From Fidelibacterota bacterium (GTDB taxonomy: Bacteria; Pseudomonadota; Alphaproteobacteria; Rhodospirillales; Rhodospirillaceae): a stretch of DNA of 63,541 nt. Location of the stretch: positions 1 through 63,541 of the forward strand of contig CANJPG010000009.1 in the NCBI GenBank assembly GCA_947476065.1, read 5' to 3'. The notes under the pieces were generated by a model. It worked only from the letters and a program-made list of their open reading frames with translations, did no database searches and was not told the origin of the DNA. Positions 47,222 through 58,729 of this stretch are shown one piece after another; position 1 is the stretch's first letter; each line of letters begins with the position of its first letter. Made by a program: the position numbers and the translations under genes.

Positions 47222-48745
47222 ATGCCATCACCTCTGCGCGCTAATGATCCGGCCGATGCCGCCGGAGACGCCCTTCGTTCGCCGCCTCACAACTATGAGG
47301 CGGAGAAGGCGCTGCTGGGTGCCATTCTGATGAACAACCGCGCCTTCGAGCGCGTCAACGAGTTCCTGCTGCCGGACCACTTCGCCGACCCCGTGAACGG
47401 GCGGGTGTTTCAGGCCTGCGCCAAGCTGATCGAACAGGGCCATCAGGCCAATCCCGTGACGCTGAAGACCTACCTCGAGCGCGACGATTTGATCGTCAGC
47501 GCCGGCGGCATCAAATACCTGACCAACCTGGCAGGCTCCGCCGTGACGGTCATCAATACCGGCGACTACGGCAAGCTGATCTACGACCTGTTCTTGCGCC
47601 GCGAGTTGATCGCGCTCGGCGAGAACATGGTCAACGACGCCTTTGAATCGCGGCCCGACGAGTCCGCCATGGACCAGATCGAGGGCACCGAGCAGCAGCT
47701 GTTCAACCTGGCCAGCAGCAGCTCGGTTGAAGGCGGCTTCCAGACGTTCGGGAATGCGCTGCGTATCGCAATTGATCTGGCCGAAACCGCCCACCGGCGC
47801 GAAGGTGCTTTGTCGGGCGTCACCACGGGCCTGCGCGATCTCGACAAAAAATTGGGCGGCCTGCACAAGTCGGATCTGCTGATCCTCGCCGGGCGCCCCA
47901 GCATGGGCAAAACCGCGCTGGCCACGACCATGGCTTTCAATGCCGCGCGCTATTACCGCACCACGGAGAATATCGAAGACAAGGGCAAGATCGTCGCCTT
48001 CTTCTCGCTGGAAATGTCGTCGGAGCAGCTGGCCACGCGTATTCTCGCGGAGCGCTCCAAGATCAACAGCCACAACATCCGCACCGGCGGATTGTCCAAC
48101 GACGACTTCACGCGCCTGGTGACCGCCGCCGAAGAATTGGGCGACCTGCCGCTGTTCATCGACGATACACCGGCTGTGACCGTTTCAGCCATCCGCACCC
48201 GCTGCCGGCGTCTCGACCGCACCCACCGCAGCGCCGAGCACGGCGGCCTGGGCCTGATCGTGATCGACTATCTGCAGCTGATTGCGCCCGCCCGCGGCGA
48301 GCGCAGCGAAAACCGCGTGCAGGAAATCTCGGCGATCACCCGCGGCTTGAAGGCCTTGGCGAAAGACCTCGGCGTTCCTGTTCTCGCGCTATCGCAGCTG
48401 AGCCGCGCCGTCGAACAGCGCGAAGACAAACGCCCGCAGCTGTCGGACTTGCGTGAATCGGGCACCATCGAGCAGGACTCCGACGTCGTCATGTTTGTCT
48501 TCCGCGAGCAGTATTATCTCGAGCGCAGCGAGCCTTCGCAGAAGCCCGACGAGACCAGCGACCGGTTTACCGAACGCCACACTAAATGGGTCGAGCGCTG
48601 CGAGCTGGCCCACAACATTGCCGAGGTCCTGGTGGCTAAACAGCGCCACGGCCCCATCGGCACCGTGAAGCTGCATTTCGAGGCCGACTACACCCACTTC
48701 AGCGACCATATCGACACATCGGGGCTGCCCGAGCAGCTGGAGTAA
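47222..48745 (+). CDS. dnaB: Replicative DNA helicase
   Basis: 507 residues. DnaB N-terminal domain (PHNYEAEKALLGAILMNNRA, about 22-41), linker and RecA-like helicase domain with Walker A ILAGRPSMGKTALATTMAFN (about 218-237), Walker B LGLIVIDYLQL and the H4-like EISAITRGLKALAKDL. No intein interrupts it. It is the next conserved gene after rplI in many alphaproteobacteria; here six genes lie between them. Confidence 0.97.
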   Translation: MPSPLRANDPADAAGDALRSPPHNYEAEKALLGAILMNNRAFERVNEFLLPDHFADPVNGRVFQACAKLIEQGHQANPVTLKTYLERDDLIVSAGGIKYLTNLAGSAVTVINTGDYGKLIYDLFLRRELIALGENMVNDAFESRPDESAMDQIEGTEQQLFNLASSSSVEGGFQTFGNALRIAIDLAETAHRREGALSGVTTGLRDLDKKLGGLHKSDLLILAGRPSMGKTALATTMAFNAARYYRTTENIEDKGKIVAFFSLEMSSEQLATRILAERSKINSHNIRTGGLSNDDFTRLVTAAEELGDLPLFIDDTPAVTVSAIRTRCRRLDRTHRSAEHGGLGLIVIDYLQLIAPARGERSENRVQEISAITRGLKALAKDLGVPVLALSQLSRAVEQREDKRPQLSDLRESGTIEQDSDVVMFVFREQYYLERSEPSQKPDETSDRFTERHTKWVERCELAHNIAEVLVAKQRHGPIGTVKLHFEADYTHFSDHIDTSGLPEQLE

Positions 48746-48811
48746 AGCCGCACGCGGCCTGGATTTTCGGCCTCTTGCCCTGCGCCCGGTTTTCTGGTGT
48801 TTAGGCCGCGC

Positions 48812-49975
48812 ATGCCAGCCCCCGCAGCCCTGCTCCACTCCACCCCCGAAGCCCGCGCCGGCGCCGTTCTGACGGTCGATTTGGCGGCCCTGGTGGAGAA
48901 CTGGCGGCTGCTGAAGCGTAAAGCCGCCCCCGCCTGCGACATGGGCGCCGTGGTCAAGGCCGATGCCTATGGCCTGGGCCTGGAACCCGTGGCCCGGGCG
49001 CTGAAGGCTGCCGGCTGCGCCACCTTTTACGTCGCCCACCTTGATGAGGGCCTAGCGCTGCGCCCCATCGTCGGCCCCGAGCCGCGCGTGGTGGTGATGC
49101 ACGGCCCCAACCCCGGCACCGAACGCGACTTCGCTGGCCAGCGCCTCATCCCGGTGCTGAGCACGCCCCAGCAGGTCAAGGCCTGGGGCAGCTTCGCCCA
49201 GGCCAATGACGTGCTGATGGAAAGCCTGGTGCAGATCGATACGGGCATGAATCGCCTGGGGCTGACGGAGTCCGAATTCGCCGGGCTGATGAATGACCCG
49301 GACGGGTTTGCTGGCCTGACGCCCTTGGCGCTGATGAGCCACCTGGCCGTCGCCGAAACCCCGGCCCATGGGCTGAATGCGCAGCAGCGGGCGCGGTTTG
49401 CCTCGGCGCTATCGACCTTTCGCCTGAAGTTCGGCGATGCCAAAGGCTCTTTGGCCAATTCCGCCGGGATATTCCTGGGCACCGGCTTTCAGTACGATTT
49501 CGCCCGGCCGGGAGCCGCCCTTTACGGCGTGAACCCCAATCCGGACGGGCCCAATCCCATGATTCCCGTCGTGCGCCTGCAAGCCAAAATCCTGCAGGTG
49601 CGCCGCGTTGACGCTCCATCCCCCGTTGGATATGGTGCCACCTTCCAGGCTCCGGATGGTGCAAAATTGGCAACGGTTTCAATGGGTTATGCCGATGGTT
49701 TGTTGCGATCCTGGGGGGCCGGCGGACATGGCCACGTGGACGATGTGAAGGTCCCCGTGGCGGGGCGCGTGTCCATGGACCTGACCACCTTTGACGTCTC
49801 GGCTGTCGCGGCATCGAGCCTCGGACCGGGCGCCATGGTCGATATCATCGGCAGCCGGCAGAGCGTCGATGATCTGGCCGCAGCATCGGGCACGATCGGC
49901 TATGAGATTCTCACGGCCCTCGGCCGGCGGTATCACCGCCGCTATCTGCCCGCCCCGGCTGCGGCCCGAAAATAG
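48812..49975 (+). CDS. alr: Alanine racemase
   Basis: 387 residues. Makes D-Ala for peptidoglycan. PLP-binding Lys in AVVKADAYGLG (about 42-52), and the second catalytic Tyr in SPVGYGATF (about 270). ATG 48812 is preferred over a GTG at 48797. It sits between dnaB and the mla genes. Confidence 0.95.
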   Translation: MPAPAALLHSTPEARAGAVLTVDLAALVENWRLLKRKAAPACDMGAVVKADAYGLGLEPVARALKAAGCATFYVAHLDEGLALRPIVGPEPRVVVMHGPNPGTERDFAGQRLIPVLSTPQQVKAWGSFAQANDVLMESLVQIDTGMNRLGLTESEFAGLMNDPDGFAGLTPLALMSHLAVAETPAHGLNAQQRARFASALSTFRLKFGDAKGSLANSAGIFLGTGFQYDFARPGAALYGVNPNPDGPNPMIPVVRLQAKILQVRRVDAPSPVGYGATFQAPDGAKLATVSMGYADGLLRSWGAGGHGHVDDVKVPVAGRVSMDLTTFDVSAVAASSLGPGAMVDIIGSRQSVDDLAAASGTIGYEILTALGRRYHRRYLPAPAAARK

Positions 49976-49980
49976 CCCAG

Positions 49981-50760
49981 ATGAATTTCCTCGCCCTTAT
50001 CGGCAGCGTCGTCCTTGCCTTCCTCGGCCATCTGGGACGGCTGACGATTTTCACGGCCACCGCGCTGTCTCATTGCGTGCGCCCGCCGATCTATCCGCGG
50101 CTGATCGGCAGGCAGATGATCGACATCGGCTACTACTCGCTGCCGGTGGTGGGCCTGACCGCCATTTTCTCTGGCATGGTGCTGGCGCTGCAAAGCTACA
50201 CCGGCTTTGCGCGCTTTGCCGCCGGGTCCGAGACGGCGGTCGCCAATGTCGTGATCATCTCGCTGACCCGCGAGCTGGGCCCGGTGCTGGCCGGCCTGAT
50301 GGTCGCGGGCCGCATCGGCGCCTCCATGGCCGCCGAAATCGGTACCATGCGCGTGACCGAGCAGCTGGATGCGCTGACCACGCTCTCGACCAATCCGTTT
50401 AAGTATCTGGTGGTGCCGCGCCTAATCGCGGGCTTTTTGATGCTGCCGGTGCTGGTGCTGGTGGCCGACATCATCGGCGTCTTCGGCGGATTTATCGTCA
50501 GCGTCTACAAACTCGGCTTCAATCCCGCCGCCTATATCACCAACAGCTACGACATGCTGAAGGCCCTGGACGTCATCTCGGGTCTGGTGAAGGCCGGCGT
50601 CTTCGGTTTCCTGATTGCCTTGATGGGCTGCTACGCCGGCTACTACTCCAAGGGCGGCGCGCAAGGCGTGGGGGCGGCGACGACTAACGCCGTGGTCTCG
50701 TCGTCGATCCTGATCCTGACCTTTAACTACATCATCACCGAACTGTTCTTCGGCACATGA
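49981..50760 (+). CDS. mlaE: MlaE-type ABC transporter permease
   Basis: 259 residues, MlaE/YrbE family with about five to six membrane helices. LTRELGPVLAGLMVAGRIGA (about 91-110) and AAEIGTMRVTEQLDALTT (about 113-130) are family signatures. It moves phospholipids to keep outer-membrane asymmetry. Overlaps mlaF by four bases. No MCE-domain gene (mlaD) follows. Confidence 0.93.
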   Translation: MNFLALIGSVVLAFLGHLGRLTIFTATALSHCVRPPIYPRLIGRQMIDIGYYSLPVVGLTAIFSGMVLALQSYTGFARFAAGSETAVANVVIISLTRELGPVLAGLMVAGRIGASMAAEIGTMRVTEQLDALTTLSTNPFKYLVVPRLIAGFLMLPVLVLVADIIGVFGGFIVSVYKLGFNPAAYITNSYDMLKALDVISGLVKAGVFGFLIALMGCYAGYYSKGGAQGVGAATTNAVVSSSILILTFNYIITELFFGT

Positions 50761-51530
50761 CGGACGTTCCTAAAATCAGATTGCGCGACGTGCGCAAGTC
50801 CTTCGGCGCGAAGCGCGTGCTGGATGGGGTCAACCTCGACATCGCCAAGGGCGAGTCGGTGGTGGTGATTGGCGGCTCGGGCACCGGCAAGTCGGTGATG
50901 ATCAAGTCGATCATCGGCATTTTATTAGCCGATTCCGGCGTCATCGAGGTCGACGGCCAGGACGTAACGCAAATTCCGGCCAATAACCGCGATGCGGTCA
51001 ACCGCAAGTTCGGGATGCTGTTTCAGGGCGGCGCTTTGTTCGACAGCCTGCCGGTGTGGGAGAACGTCGCCTTCGGCCTGATGCAGCGCGAACGCATGAG
51101 CCGCGCCCATGCCAAGGAACGCGCCATCGAGACCTTGGCCAAAGTCGGGCTTTCCGCCGATGTCGGTGAACTGTCGCCGTCGGAGTTGTCGGGCGGTATG
51201 CAGAAGCGCGTCGGCCTCGCCCGCGCCATCGCCGGGGAACCGGAGATCGTGTTCTTCGACGAGCCCACCACCGGCCTCGACCCCATCATGGCCGATGTGA
51301 TCAACGACCTGATCATTTCCTGCGTGAAGCAGCAGGGTATCACCGCGTTGTCCATCACCCACGACATGCACTCGGCGCGCAAGATCGGTGACCGCATCAC
51401 CATGCTCTACGAGGGCAAGCTGATCTGGGACGGCACCGCGAAGGACGTCGACAGCAGCGGCAACCCTTACCTCGACCAGTTCGTGCACGGCAGCGCCGAG
51501 GGGCCGATCAAGATGCAGGTACGCCGGTGA
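50757..51530 (+). CDS. mlaF: MlaF-type ABC transporter ATPase
   Basis: 257 residues. Walker A IGGSGTGKSVMIKSI (about 41-55), signature LSGGMQKRVGLARAIAG (about 144-160), Walker B EIVFFDEPTTGLDP and the switch His in SITHDM. Coupled to mlaE by an ATGA overlap. The next gene, radA, begins 32 bases later. Confidence 0.93.
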   Translation: MTDVPKIRLRDVRKSFGAKRVLDGVNLDIAKGESVVVIGGSGTGKSVMIKSIIGILLADSGVIEVDGQDVTQIPANNRDAVNRKFGMLFQGGALFDSLPVWENVAFGLMQRERMSRAHAKERAIETLAKVGLSADVGELSPSELSGGMQKRVGLARAIAGEPEIVFFDEPTTGLDPIMADVINDLIISCVKQQGITALSITHDMHSARKIGDRITMLYEGKLIWDGTAKDVDSSGNPYLDQFVHGSAEGPIKMQVRR

Positions 51531-51562
51531 ACGGCGTACATCAGAAAAGAGTGCGAAGATAA

Positions 51563-53005
51563 GTGGCGAAGAACACTAAAACCTTTGTCTGCCAGAACTG
51601 CGGCGCGGTCACGCCACGTTGGGCCGGCAAGTGCGAAGCCTGCGGCGAATGGAATACCATCGTCGAGGAAGCGTCCCGCGAAACCCTGCCAAAAGGTGTC
51701 AGCGGCGGCAAAGGCGGACGCAAGATTGCCTTCGTCGATCTCAAAGGCCAGAGTGCGCCGCCGCCCCGGCGCACCACCACCATCGGCGAACTTGATCGTG
51801 TGTGCGGCGGTGGATTGGTCGCGGGCTCGGCGATCCTGGTGGGTGGCGATCCCGGCATCGGCAAATCGACGCTGCTGTTGCAAGCCACCGCCCTGCTCGC
51901 GGCCAACGCGGCTTGCGTTTACATCACCGGTGAAGAGTCGGTCGATCAGGTGCGCCTGCGCGCCCAGCGCCTGGGCATGGCGATGGCGCCGGTTCAACTG
52001 GCGTCGGCCACCAATGTGCGCGATATAGTCGCCAGCCTGGAAGCCGGACAGCCGCCGGACGTCGTGGTGATCGATTCCATCCAGACGATGTATTCCGACA
52101 CCATCGATTCCGCACCGGGCACCGTGACGCAGGTGCGCACCTGCGCGCATGAGTTGATCCGCGTGGCCAAGTCGCGCGGCTTCACGCTGTTCCTGGTCGG
52201 CCATGTTACCAAGGAAGGCACTCTGGCCGGTCCGCGTGTGCTCGAGCACATGGTCGACACGGTGCTGTATTTCGAAGGGGACCGCGGTCACCAGTTCCGA
52301 ATCTTACGCGCCGTAAAAAATAGATTCGGCGCGACGGATGAAATTGGCGTCTTTGAGATGACTGATATGGGGCTGAATGAGGTCCTTAATCCCTCGGCCC
52401 TGTTCCTGGCCGAGCGCCGCGGCAATGTCAGCGGCAGCTGCGTGTTTGCCGGAATCGAAGGCACGCGTCCGGTTCTTGTGGAAATTCAGGCCCTTGTCGC
52501 TCCATCACCCCTGGGAACGCCGCGCCGTGCGGTGGTGGGCTGGGATATGGCGCGCCTCAACATGGTGATGGCGGTTTTGGAGGCCCGCGCCGGCCTTGCC
52601 TTTGGGGGATACGACATATATCTCAACGTCGCCGGCGGCCTTCGGATTCAAGAGCCTGCGGCCGATCTGGCCGTAGCGGCGGCGCTGATTTCGGCTCTGA
52701 CCGGCGAGCCGGTGCCGGCCGACGCCGTGGTGTTCGGTGAGATTGGCTTGTCGGGCGAAGTGCGCGCGGTGGCGCTGCGGGATTTGCGCCTGAAGGAAGC
52801 CGCCAAGCTGGGTTTCCGCCGCGGCTGGGTGCCGAGGCCCGCCCGCCGAAACGATAAGAAGGGCGCCAAGCCCGAAGAAGTGAAAAGCACACTGGCTTTA
52901 GAAGATATGGGACATGTTCAGGACGTGGTGAGCCAGTTTTCCGACATCGCTGCGGCTATCCCCGCCAAGCCCGCGGCGAAACCCGCGCAAAGCGGCAGGT
53001 CCTGA
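51563..53005 (+). CDS. radA: DNA repair protein RadA
   Basis: 480 residues. N-terminal C4 zinc finger (CQNCG...CEACG, about 9-32), RecA-like domain with GGDPGIGKSTLLLQ (about 93-106), the KNRFG motif (about 251-255) and a C-terminal Lon-protease-like domain without catalytic Ser. RadA is a branch-migration helicase in recombination. Start is GTG 51563. Stop overlaps the cvpA ATG (TGATG). Confidence 0.96.
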   Translation: MAKNTKTFVCQNCGAVTPRWAGKCEACGEWNTIVEEASRETLPKGVSGGKGGRKIAFVDLKGQSAPPPRRTTTIGELDRVCGGGLVAGSAILVGGDPGIGKSTLLLQATALLAANAACVYITGEESVDQVRLRAQRLGMAMAPVQLASATNVRDIVASLEAGQPPDVVVIDSIQTMYSDTIDSAPGTVTQVRTCAHELIRVAKSRGFTLFLVGHVTKEGTLAGPRVLEHMVDTVLYFEGDRGHQFRILRAVKNRFGATDEIGVFEMTDMGLNEVLNPSALFLAERRGNVSGSCVFAGIEGTRPVLVEIQALVAPSPLGTPRRAVVGWDMARLNMVMAVLEARAGLAFGGYDIYLNVAGGLRIQEPAADLAVAAALISALTGEPVPADAVVFGEIGLSGEVRAVALRDLRLKEAAKLGFRRGWVPRPARRNDKKGAKPEEVKSTLALEDMGHVQDVVSQFSDIAAAIPAKPAAKPAQSGRS

Positions 53006-53724
53006 TGGCGAACCTGCCCATCAACGGCCTCGATCTCGCCGTCGGCATCGTTCTTCTGATTTCCGCCCTGCTCGCCTTCATGCGCGGCTTCGTGCACGAG
53101 GTGCTGTCGGTCGCCGCCTGGGTCGGCGCGGTCCTTGCCGTGGTTCAGGGATTGCCATTCGCCCGCCCCTTCGCCCGCAGCATCATCCCCATCGACCGGG
53201 TGGCCGATTCTGTCGCCGCCGTTGTCATTTTCCTGGCGGTGCTGCTGGTGCTGTCCATTCTCACCAATGCCGTCAGCCGCAGCGTGCAAAAGAGCGCCTT
53301 GAATAATCTCGATCGCTCATTAGGTTTCGTGTTCGGGATCGGGCGCGCCCTGGTGATCTTGGGCATCGGCCTGATCATCACCGATTGGGTGATCGCCCGC
53401 CGCCCCGGCTGGATGGCCCAGGCGAAAACCCTGCCGGTCATTGAGCTGACGGCCGACGGCCTCAAAGCCGCCGTACCGGCAAGCTTCCTCGCCGCCGGAG
53501 ATGCTGCTAAGGATGGCGCCGCCAAGCAGAACAAAGGGCTGACGAAAGCCCTCGATGCCAAGGAAACCTTGGAACGCCTGACCGCTCCTTCGCCGCAAAG
53601 CGAGCCGGATGCTGCCAAGACCGACAGCGGCTACCAGGATAAGGACCGGCGCACCTTGGATTCGTTGATCGATCGCACCAATGAAGACCAGAACACGGCA
53701 CCCGCCGCCGGAGGCAAACAATGA
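53005..53724 (+). CDS. cvpA: CvpA family membrane protein
   Basis: 239 residues. Four N-terminal helices (about 1-130) with the family opening NGLDLAVGIVLLISALLAFM and RGFVHEVLSVAAWVGA, then a soluble Lys/Asp/Ala-rich tail of about 100 residues, longer than in E. coli CvpA. It lies directly before purF with a 4-base overlap, the classical cvpA-purF order. Molecular role unresolved. Confidence 0.92.
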   Translation: MANLPINGLDLAVGIVLLISALLAFMRGFVHEVLSVAAWVGAVLAVVQGLPFARPFARSIIPIDRVADSVAAVVIFLAVLLVLSILTNAVSRSVQKSALNNLDRSLGFVFGIGRALVILGIGLIITDWVIARRPGWMAQAKTLPVIELTADGLKAAVPASFLAAGDAAKDGAAKQNKGLTKALDAKETLERLTAPSPQSEPDAAKTDSGYQDKDRRTLDSLIDRTNEDQNTAPAAGGKQ

Positions 53725-55208
53725 CCGAAGGTCTGTCCGGCACCACCGACCCCTTTGACTGCGGCGACGGCGACACCCTCAAGGAAGAATGCGGCGTCTT
53801 CGGCATTCTTGGCGACGCCGATGCCGCCGCGCATACGGTGCTGGGCCTTCACGCCCTGCAGCACCGCGGCCAGGAAGCCGCCGGCATCGTCTCCTACGAC
53901 GGCCGCCAGTTCAACAGCCACCGCGGCATGGGCCACGTCTCGGAGAATTTCAACAACGAAACCGTGATGGAGCGCCTGACCGGCGACATGGCCGTGGGCC
54001 ACACGCGCTATGCCACCACCGGCGGCACCATCCTGCGCAATGTGCAGCCTTTATTTGCCGAGTTCGATTTCGGCGGCTTCGCCATCGCCCACAACGGCAA
54101 CCTCACCAACGCGCTGACCATCCGCCGCGAACTGCAGAAGCGCGGCTGTCTGTTCCAGTCCACCTCGGATACCGAGGTCGTGACGCATCTGATCGCCATC
54201 AGCGACCAGAACACCTTCGAGGAGCGCCTGATCGACGCCCTGCGCCAGATCGAGGGCGCCTATTCCTTCGTCTGCATGACCAACACCACGCTGATCGGCG
54301 CGCGCGACCCCTTGGGGGTCCGTCCGCTGGTGCTGGGCAAGCTGGATCGTGCTCATATCCTGTGCTCGGAGACCTGCGCGCTCGACATCATCGGCGCCGA
54401 ATTCGTGCGCGATATCGATCCCGGCGAAGTGGTGATGATCACCCACGACGAAGTGCGCAGCCTGAAGCCGTTCCCCAAGCAGCATCCGCGCTTTTGCATT
54501 TTCGAATACATCTACTTCGCCCGCCCCGACAGCGTCAGCGAAGGCCACAGCGTTTACGAAGTGCGCAAGCAAATCGGCATACAGCTGGCCAAGGAAAGCC
54601 CGGCGGACGTCGATGTGGTCGTGCCGGTGCCCGATTCCGGCGTGCCGGCGGCGCTGGGCTTTGCGGCGGCCTCGGGCATTCCATTCGAATACGGCATCAT
54701 CCGTAACCACTACGTCGGGCGCACCTTCATTCAGCCCACGGACAAGACCCGCCACCTGGGCGTCAAACGCAAGCACAACCCGAACAAAGAAGTGCTGGCA
54801 GGTAAGCGCGTGGTGCTGGTGGATGACTCGATCGTGCGCGGCACCACCTCCATCAAGATTGTCGAAATGGTGCGCCAGGCCGGCGCCACCGAGGTGCATA
54901 TGCGCATTTCTTCGCCGCCCACCGCGCATCCGTGTTTCTTCGGCATCGACACGCCGGACTACGACAAGCTGCTGGCCGCCCAGCACGACCTGGCCGGCAT
55001 GGCCAGCTTGCTCGGTGTCGACAGCCTCGCCTTCATCTCGATTGATGGCTTGTACAAGGCCGTCGGCGAGACCAAGCGCGACATGGACCATCCGCAGTAT
55101 TGCGACGCCTGTTTCACTGGCGACTATCCGCTGCCGCTGACCGACAAAAACGCCGGCGGCCAGCCGAAGCAACTTTCATTGCTCAGCGAAGAACGGCAAG
55201 CCGGATGA
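53721..55208 (+). CDS. purF: Amidophosphoribosyltransferase
   Basis: 495 residues. First step of purine synthesis. A propeptide of about 23 residues precedes the catalytic Cys in EECGVFGILG; the glutaminase part has LQHRGQEAAGI, and the PRPP-binding loop is VVLVDDSIVRGTTS (about 363-376). The short propeptide is normal for this class. Overlaps the next SDR gene by four bases. Confidence 0.96.
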   Translation: MTEGLSGTTDPFDCGDGDTLKEECGVFGILGDADAAAHTVLGLHALQHRGQEAAGIVSYDGRQFNSHRGMGHVSENFNNETVMERLTGDMAVGHTRYATTGGTILRNVQPLFAEFDFGGFAIAHNGNLTNALTIRRELQKRGCLFQSTSDTEVVTHLIAISDQNTFEERLIDALRQIEGAYSFVCMTNTTLIGARDPLGVRPLVLGKLDRAHILCSETCALDIIGAEFVRDIDPGEVVMITHDEVRSLKPFPKQHPRFCIFEYIYFARPDSVSEGHSVYEVRKQIGIQLAKESPADVDVVVPVPDSGVPAALGFAAASGIPFEYGIIRNHYVGRTFIQPTDKTRHLGVKRKHNPNKEVLAGKRVVLVDDSIVRGTTSIKIVEMVRQAGATEVHMRISSPPTAHPCFFGIDTPDYDKLLAAQHDLAGMASLLGVDSLAFISIDGLYKAVGETKRDMDHPQYCDACFTGDYPLPLTDKNAGGQPKQLSLLSEERQAG

Positions 55209-55918
55209 GTGGTCGCCTCGAAGGCCGTATCGCGCTGATCACCGGCGCGTCGCGCGGCATTGGCCGTGCCGTGGCCCTGAAATATGCCGCCGAGGGCGCC
55301 CAGGTCATCGCCTTTGCCCGCACCCTGGGCGGCCTTGAAGAACTCGACGACGAAATCAAGAAAATCACCGGCACGCCCGCCGTGCTGATCGCCGAAAGCC
55401 TGACCGACTACGACAAAATCGACCGCGTCGGTGCGGCGCTGCACGAGCGCTTTGGCAAGCTGGACATTCTGGTGGGCTCCGCCGGCGCCCTGGGCCAACT
55501 GTCGCCCATCGGCCACTACACGCCGAAAATGTGGAACGACATCTTCGACGTCAACGTGCACGCCAACTGGCGGCTGATCCGCTCGCTCGATCCCTTGCTG
55601 CGCTTATCTGACGCGGGCCGCGCGATGTTTGTCAGTTCGGTGGTCGCGCGCGATCCGCGTATGTACTGGGGACCCTACGCCGTCTCCAAGGCGGCGCTTG
55701 AACACATGGTCAAGCTCTACGCCAACGAAATCGGCCATACCAATGTGCGCGCCAACATCATCGACCCGGGCCCCGTGCAAACCAAGATGCGCAAGCTGGC
55801 CTATCCCGGCGAAGATCCGGCCAAGCCCGCGCAGCCCGAAGCCATCACCGACATCTTCGTCGAACTGGCGCTGCCGTCCTGCACCGCCAATGGCGAGCTG
55901 TTTAAAGCCCAGCCCTAG
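55205..55918 (+). CDS. SDR family oxidoreductase coupled to purF
   Basis: 237 residues. [16 protein letters not shown] (about 14-29), GSAG in place of NNAG (about 93-96), Ser and YAVSK as catalytic residues (about 153-157). ATG 55205 overlaps the purF stop. An SDR after purF is a frequent alphaproteobacterial arrangement, but the substrate is not known. Its TAG shares CTAG with msrP. Confidence 0.9.
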   Translation: MSGRLEGRIALITGASRGIGRAVALKYAAEGAQVIAFARTLGGLEELDDEIKKITGTPAVLIAESLTDYDKIDRVGAALHERFGKLDILVGSAGALGQLSPIGHYTPKMWNDIFDVNVHANWRLIRSLDPLLRLSDAGRAMFVSSVVARDPRMYWGPYAVSKAALEHMVKLYANEIGHTNVRANIIDPGPVQTKMRKLAYPGEDPAKPAQPEAITDIFVELALPSCTANGELFKAQP

Positions 55919-56886
55919 AAATTCTTCACCAGATCCATGCCGGCATACATCGACGCCACTTCGTCGGCGTAGCCGTTGTACATCAGGGTCGGACGGCGCA
56001 TGAACTCGCCCAAGCGCCGTTCATTGGCCTGAGACCAGCGGGCGTGATCGACGTTTGGGTTTACATTGGCCCAGAAGCCGTATTCGTTCGGGATGCGTAG
56101 GTTCCATGAGGTGGTCGGCTGCACTTCGGTGAAGCTGATGCGCACGATGGACTTGGCCGATTTGAAACCGTACTTCCACGGCACCACCAGACGGATCGGC
56201 GCGCCGTTCTGATTGGTCAGCACCTGGCCATACATGCCGACGGCCAGCATCGACAAAGGATGCATGGCCTCATCCAGGCGCAGGCCCTCGACATAGGGCC
56301 AGACCAGCGCCGAGGTTTTCTGCCCGGGCATTTCCGCGGGCCTCAGCACGGTCTCGAAGCGCACGAACTTGGCGCTGCCCAGGGGCTCGAAGCGCTTGAG
56401 CGCCGCCGCCAGTGAAATGCCGACCCAGGGCACGACGATGGACCAGGTCTCGGTGCAGCGCAGGCGGTAGATGCGGTCCTCGAAGGTGTGGGGCTTGAGA
56501 AAGTCATCCAGGTCCAGCGTGCCTGGCTTGGCGCAAAGCCCATCGACGGCGATCTTCCACGGGCGCGGGTTGAAGTTGCCGGAGTTGGCGGCGGGGTCGC
56601 CCTTCTCGGGCCCGAACTCGGCGAAATTATTGTAGGCGAAAACCGAAAAGGGAATCGTCACCGTGTCCGTGGGCCCCAGCTTTTGATAGCCCGGGCGCAC
56701 CTGCACCCTGTAGCCGGGCGAGACGTCAAAAGGGGCCGGGGCATCGCCCGCCTTGACGTCGCCAATTACTACCGTGCCCAGCGCGGCGCCGGCGGCGGCA
56801 ATAAACTGCCGGCGGTTTACGTAAACCGACTCGGGCGTGATGTCGCCCGCGGCTGGGTCAGAGGTTTTCTTGACGCGGATGAGCAT
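55915..56886 (-). CDS. msrP: Protein-methionine-sulfoxide reductase catalytic subunit MsrP
   Basis: 323 residues. A twin-arginine signal ([19 protein letters not shown], about 24-42) directs the folded molybdoenzyme to the periplasm. The Mo-ligating Cys lies in [12 protein letters not shown] (about 144). [15 protein letters not shown] and [20 protein letters not shown] are typical. It repairs oxidised methionines in envelope proteins. The membrane partner gene msrQ is not adjacent. Confidence 0.93.
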   Translation of the reverse strand: MLIRVKKTSDPAAGDITPESVYVNRRQFIAAAGAALGTVVIGDVKAGDAPAPFDVSPGYRVQVRPGYQKLGPTDTVTIPFSVFAYNNFAEFGPEKGDPAANSGNFNPRPWKIAVDGLCAKPGTLDLDDFLKPHTFEDRIYRLRCTETWSIVVPWVGISLAAALKRFEPLGSAKFVRFETVLRPAEMPGQKTSALVWPYVEGLRLDEAMHPLSMLAVGMYGQVLTNQNGAPIRLVVPWKYGFKSAKSIVRISFTEVQPTTSWNLRIPNEYGFWANVNPNVDHARWSQANERRLGEFMRRPTLMYNGYADEVASMYAGMDLVKNF

Positions 56887-57160
56887 GGGCCATCCTCCCG
56901 ATGATCATCCCATCACCGCCGGCGCACGGGTGAAAATCAGGGGTTACAAAACCGAAAGTTCAATTGCCCGCGTGCGACTTTTGGCGGGATTCCGCCGTTA
57001 TGAACGGGACGCCATGAATTACAACGCTGTCAGGGCTGCTTGAACAATCGGGGCACTGGGACAAAATTCCAACGCGACGCCGTGAGGTGTTTTTGTCCTC
57101 CCCTGCTGAAACATTCCGGCTGCTTCGAACAAGAAAAAAGTTGAAAGGTAAGTGCATCCC

Positions 57161-58639
<1,479 letters not shown>

Positions 58640-58689
58640 GACTTCGGAGATACCGGCGGCTTCGAGAGTCGAGGGCCGGGAGGACGCTG

Positions 58690-58715
58690 GGGCCGCTTCA
58701 GAAATGGAGCGGCCC
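58690..58715 (+). terminator. Hairpin between degP-like gene and der
   Basis: An 8-bp stem GGGCCGCT/AGCGGCCC with a 10-base loop lies in the 90-base convergent gap, 50 bases past the protease stop. T-runs are poor on both strands, so efficient termination is uncertain. Confidence 0.5.
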
Positions 58716-58729
58716 TGGTGCGTTATCGA

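Noticed and set aside
57041-57080. Possible heat-shock (sigma-32) promoter before the degP-like gene
   Set aside because: CTTGAA is present, but the expected -10 element is not at the right distance; too weak to call.
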